DNA from: Exiguobacterium sp. SL-9
GTDB lineage: Bacteria; Bacillota; Bacilli; Exiguobacteriales; Exiguobacteriaceae
Assembly (NCBI RefSeq): GCF_004336985.1
Contig: NZ_SJUO01000002.1
Location: forward strand, 558,001-622,000
Length of the DNA: 64,000 bases
Reading direction: 5' to 3'
Shown one piece after another: positions 60,946 through 64,000 of this stretch (position 1 is its first letter; every line of letters begins with the position of its first letter). Both the position numbers and the translations under genes were made by a program. The notes under the pieces are model-generated. The model had not been told where the DNA came from. It ran no database searches and saw only the letters and a program-made list of their open reading frames with translations.

Positions 60946-62490
60946 ATGATTCCATACAAACATGAACCATTCACAGACTTTACAAACAAAGAGAACGCCG
61001 CAGCCATCCAAGCGGCAATCGAGAAAGTGAACGGTGAGCTCGGGAAAGACTATCCGCTCGTGATCGGTGGGGAAAAAGTTACGACGGAAGGCAAAATCAC
61101 GTCTTATAACCCAGCCAATAAAGAAGAAGTCATCGGTCATGTCTCGAAAGCGAACCAAGAGCTCGCGGAGCGCGCAATGCAAGAAGCGCTCACAGCGTTC
61201 GACTCATGGCGCCACGTCGATCCAGCCGTCCGTGCCGACGTCTTGTTCAAAGCGGCGAATATCGTCCGTAAGCGTAAGCACGAGTTCTCGGCTTACCTCG
61301 TCAAAGAGGCAGGCAAGCCGTGGAACGAAGCGGACGCGGATACAGCAGAAGCGATCGACTTCATGGAATACTATGCACGTCAAATGCTCGAGCTCAAACC
61401 AGGTAAAAAAGTCGAGAGCCGTCCGGGCGAATACAACCGCTATGACTATATCCCACTCGGGGTCGGGATCGTCATCAGCCCATGGAACTTCCCGTTCGCG
61501 ATCATGGCAGGGACGGCCGTCGCGGCCATCGTCGCCGGTAACACGATCCTCTTGAAACCAGCATCGACGACACCGATCGTCGCTGCGAAATTCGTCGAGG
61601 TCATGGAAGAGGCAGGCCTTCCGAAAGGTGTCCTCAACTTCATCCCAGGACCGGGCGCTGAAGTCGGTGACTACCTCGTCGACCATCCGAAGACACGCTT
61701 CATCAGCTTCACGGGTTCACGTGACGTGGGCTTGCGCATCAACGAACGCGCCTCGAAATTGAACGACGGCCAAATCTGGCTCAAACGCGTCATCGCTGAG
61801 ATGGGTGGAAAAGACACGATCGTCGTCGACGAATCAGCCGACCTCGAACTAGCGGCCCAATCGATCGTCAAATCAGCGTTTGGTTTCTCAGGTCAAAAAT
61901 GTTCGGCTTGTTCGCGCGCCGTCATCGTCGACAGCGTGTATGACACGGTGCTCGACCGCGTCGTCGAATTGACGAACGAACTTTCGGTCGGTAACACGGA
62001 GAAGAACGAACACTTCATGGGTCCGGTCATCGATGCAGCCGCGTTCAAAAAGATCACGTCGTACTTCGACGTCGCCAAAGAAGAAGGCAAGATTGTCGCC
62101 GGCGGAAAAGCGGACGACTCGACAGGCTACTTCATCGAGCCGACAGTCGTCGCTGACGTCGCACCGAAAGCACGTCTCATGCAAGAAGAAATCTTTGGCC
62201 CGATCGTCGCCTTCACGAAAGCGAAAGACTTCAAAGAAGCAATCGACATCGCCAACAACACGGAATACGGCTTGACGGGTGCCGTCCTCACGCGTGACCG
62301 CTCGAACCAAGAGTACGCGCGTCAGAACTTCCACGTCGGGAACTTGTATTTCAACCGTGGTTGCACAGGCGCCATCGTCGGCTATCAGCCGTTCGGCGGG
62401 TTCAACATGTCAGGAACAGACTCAAAAGCAGGCGGACCGGATTACATCCAGCTCCACATGCAAGCGAAAACGACGTCTGAGACGTTCTAA
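60946..62490 (+). CDS. rocA: 1-pyrroline-5-carboxylate dehydrogenase
   Basis: 514 residues. Oxidises pyrroline-5-carboxylate to glutamate, the last step of proline and arginine breakdown. The aldehyde dehydrogenase signatures are seen: [20 protein letters not shown], the catalytic Glu in VIAEMGGKD and the catalytic Cys in [12 protein letters not shown], with [10 protein letters not shown] and [10 protein letters not shown] further on. The RocA type is favoured by the N-terminal [20 protein letters not shown]. The upstream cre-like and CodY-like sites fit a catabolic amino acid gene. Monocistronic with its own terminator. Confidence 0.94.
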   Translation: MIPYKHEPFTDFTNKENAAAIQAAIEKVNGELGKDYPLVIGGEKVTTEGKITSYNPANKEEVIGHVSKANQELAERAMQEALTAFDSWRHVDPAVRADVLFKAANIVRKRKHEFSAYLVKEAGKPWNEADADTAEAIDFMEYYARQMLELKPGKKVESRPGEYNRYDYIPLGVGIVISPWNFPFAIMAGTAVAAIVAGNTILLKPASTTPIVAAKFVEVMEEAGLPKGVLNFIPGPGAEVGDYLVDHPKTRFISFTGSRDVGLRINERASKLNDGQIWLKRVIAEMGGKDTIVVDESADLELAAQSIVKSAFGFSGQKCSACSRAVIVDSVYDTVLDRVVELTNELSVGNTEKNEHFMGPVIDAAAFKKITSYFDVAKEEGKIVAGGKADDSTGYFIEPTVVADVAPKARLMQEEIFGPIVAFTKAKDFKEAIDIANNTEYGLTGAVLTRDRSNQEYARQNFHVGNLYFNRGCTGAIVGYQPFGGFNMSGTDSKAGGPDYIQLHMQAKTTSETF

Positions 62491-62492
62491 TC

Positions 62493-62525
62493 TAAAAGCC
62501 CGGCTCATGCGAGCCGGGCTTTTGT
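62493..62525 (+). terminator. Terminator of rocA
   Basis: AAAAGCCCGGCTC and GAGCCGGGCTTTT form a 13-bp stem with a 4-base loop. Confidence 0.92.
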
Positions 62526-62575
62526 CTGGAATAGCGAATCTATGAAGGACGAAGCGGTCGCGCTTCTTGCCTCGA

Positions 62576-63670
62576 TCAAATGGTAAACGGAGTCTGAGCG
62601 TTACGCTCTACCTGCCCCGCCTCGTAAATGGAATCAAACACAGTGGAGAAAAGCAGATCGTGACTCAAAAACAGATTGAACAAGTGAGGATCGAACGCAC
62701 CTTCCATCTGACCCATGATTTTCAGTGTCTCCGCATGTGAATAAGCGGGTTTATAGGGCCGCATAGTTCGTAACGCATCATATACATCGACAATGCTCAC
62801 AATTCGCGCCGCAAGCGGAATTGCTTCTTCAGATAGACCATGGACATAACCTTGCCCATCCCATCTCTCGTGATGATAGAGCGCGATGTCCATCGCCATC
62901 TGGATAAAGGAATTTTCCGGAAATTGCCGATGGAGCTCTCCAAGCACTTCGCCCCCGACTCGAACATGTTCTTTCATGAGTTGCCATTCCTCTTCAGTAA
63001 GCCTACCTTGTTTTAACAAGATTGAATCCGGGACAGAAATCTTTCCAATGTCATGTAGCGGTGCTGCCAAGCGAATCGCTTCGACGAATATTGGATTAAC
63101 GTGTGCACTCGATTCCGTTAGAAGAAGCTCCGCCAAACTTGTCGCGAGCGCTTGTACTCTTTCAATATGATTACCAGTATCGTTATCGCGCAAACCAGAT
63201 AAGCGGAGCAACGTCTTGACTAGCCCCTCCTGATACTCGTGTAACTGTTTGTCTTTTTCTTCTAGATTGTACGAGAATCGTTCGCGTTCATTCACATGTT
63301 TTAATTGAGCGTTCAGACGTAGCAATACTTCTTCTGGGTGAATGGGTTTCGTAATGTAATCTTGCCCTCCCACTTCAAACGCACGCACTTTATCATACGA
63401 CTCGGTCAGCGCACTTAGAAAGATGACAGGGATATTTGGATTATATCGTCTCCGAAGAATCTCACAAACTTCATATCCGTCCATGTCAGGCATCATGATG
63501 TCCAATAAAATCAAGTCGGGTTGCACTCGCTCCATCGCCTGTAACATCAATTTACCGTTCGGGTAAACACGCACGTGGTAATCGGCCTGATGTAAAATGT
63601 CGTATAACAGCCTTAAGTTGGCAGGTGTGTCATCGACCACAAACACGATTCGTTTTTTGGCTTCACACAT
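62576..63670 (-). CDS. HD-GYP domain response regulator
   Basis: 364 residues. The receiver domain has FVVDDTPANLRLL, Asp57 in LILLDIMMPDMDG and Lys in YITKPIHPEEV. A coiled linker (RERFSYNLEEKDKQLHEYQE) leads to the HD-GYP phosphodiesterase domain, with HDIGK (PLHDIGKISVPDSILLK) and HHERWDGQGYVHGL. The GYP signature is GYV here, an unusual change. HD-GYP enzymes hydrolyse cyclic di-GMP. The ATG overlaps the preceding kinase gene by eight bases. The AT-rich sequence differs from the neighbours. Confidence 0.9.
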   Translation of the reverse strand: MCEAKKRIVFVVDDTPANLRLLYDILHQADYHVRVYPNGKLMLQAMERVQPDLILLDIMMPDMDGYEVCEILRRRYNPNIPVIFLSALTESYDKVRAFEVGGQDYITKPIHPEEVLLRLNAQLKHVNERERFSYNLEEKDKQLHEYQEGLVKTLLRLSGLRDNDTGNHIERVQALATSLAELLLTESSAHVNPIFVEAIRLAAPLHDIGKISVPDSILLKQGRLTEEEWQLMKEHVRVGGEVLGELHRQFPENSFIQMAMDIALYHHERWDGQGYVHGLSEEAIPLAARIVSIVDVYDALRTMRPYKPAYSHAETLKIMGQMEGAFDPHLFNLFLSHDLLFSTVFDSIYEAGQVERNAQTPFTI

Positions 63671-64000
63671 CCGCTTCCCCCCTCAACGCTCGATGAAGCA
63701 GACGATTTGCGAGCTCGTAATCAAATTGATCAATCGCTTCCCATATCGGTTGTAAATGAGGTGTCTCTATCCGGTAACCGCTCACCAAGTGTTCAATCGT
63801 TTCCACATCCCCTTCTTGAATGGCTATGTACACGTCGGACAACATCGCTTGTGAATCCACGATGATGGTATTTCTGTGCCGACCCATGACCTCGAACAAT
63901 TGGTTTGGATGAAATGGCTTCGAGACAAACGCACTTGCGCCTGACGCAAAGGCTTTTTGGCGATCTTCGTCGAACGCGTTGGCCGATATGATAATGATTG
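63663..64000 (-). CDS. Hybrid sensor kinase or response regulator, C-terminal part
   Basis: The gene enters from the right edge; 111 codons are visible. The peptide starts in a receiver domain, IIIISANAFDEDRQKAFASG, then ASAFVSKPFHPNQLFEV with the conserved Lys. It is followed by a helical tail ending ANRLLHRALRGEADV. This is the typical end of a hybrid histidine kinase or a multi-receiver regulator. It overlaps the HD-GYP gene, so both should be in one signalling operon. The kinase part lies outside the window. Confidence 0.8.
   Translation of the reverse strand, partial: IIIISANAFDEDRQKAFASGASAFVSKPFHPNQLFEVMGRHRNTIIVDSQAMLSDVYIAIQEGDVETIEHLVSGYRIETPHLQPIWEAIDQFDYELANRLLHRALRGEADV

Noticed and set aside
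1-64000. CRISPR arrays, tRNA or rRNA genes, insertion sequences
   Set aside because: No regularly spaced direct repeats, no cloverleaf with the conserved T-loop, no transposase gene or terminal inverted repeats were found by eye.

Overview
The window looks like a chromosomal segment of a low-to-mid G+C Gram-positive bacterium of the class Bacilli, most likely Exiguobacterium or a close relative. The reasons are strong AGGAGG-type ribosome binding sites, some GTG and TTG starts, dense rho-independent terminators, and Bacillus-like synteny: tagO-LCP-yvyE-degS-degU-degV-comFA-comFC-yvyF-flgM-flgN-flgK-flgL-(yviE) on the left and gatCAB-dgkB-rlmCD on the right. The genus is an inference from gene content. 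I see no rRNA, tRNA, CRISPR array, insertion sequence or replication origin.

Left third (1-20 kb): late flagellar genes and competence genes run on the minus strand. A trehalose locus (treA, treP, treR) sits between comFA and degV, where Bacillus subtilis has no such genes, and comFB is absent. Next come the degSU two-component system, then the envelope genes (an LCP ligase and tagO), a small Rok-like DNA-binding protein, a beta-phosphoglucomutase with LacI-type operators, an Asp23 protein and a membrane acyltransferase.

Middle (20-47 kb): a mosaic of short operons. These are mhqO-mhqD (quinone detoxification, with an MhqR-type operator), a Na+-efflux-like ABC exporter, a SUKH/XRE pair, a stand-alone PTS EIIA-Glc that could serve the IIA-less TreP, oligoendopeptidase F, a cupin/aldo-keto reductase pair, an alpha/beta hydrolase, an M14-like peptidase, a flavodoxin, a coupled SIMPL/membrane/SWIM trio, an FtsX-type ABC exporter with its intramembrane-sensing two-component system, a PadR/DUF2812 operon, dus, and a TetR/DUF5692 divergent pair.

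Right third (47-64 kb): tmrB (tunicamycin resistance), an AT-rich insert with a VbhA-type antitoxin and a frameshifted Fic toxin, a DM13 protein, a GNAT, then rlmCD-dgkB and gatCAB, a chemotaxis receptor with a terminator-like hairpin in its leader, an alanine/glycine symporter with a CodY-like box, bcp, a lipoprotein, rocA with a cre-like site, and an HD-GYP response regulator downstream of a hybrid-kinase gene that runs off the window.

The clearest regulatory finds are the 44-bp double operator at treP, three direct GTGAC half-sites plus one inverted half-site at exact 11-bp spacing in front of the ABC exporter, and perfect or near-perfect palindromes for the MhqR, PadR and TetR genes. The candidates for something less described are the coupled SIMPL/membrane/SWIM trio, the flgM-flgN leader with an internal terminator, and the decayed Fic module that keeps its antitoxin. 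Translation starts below were chosen from the ribosome binding site where it was informative.
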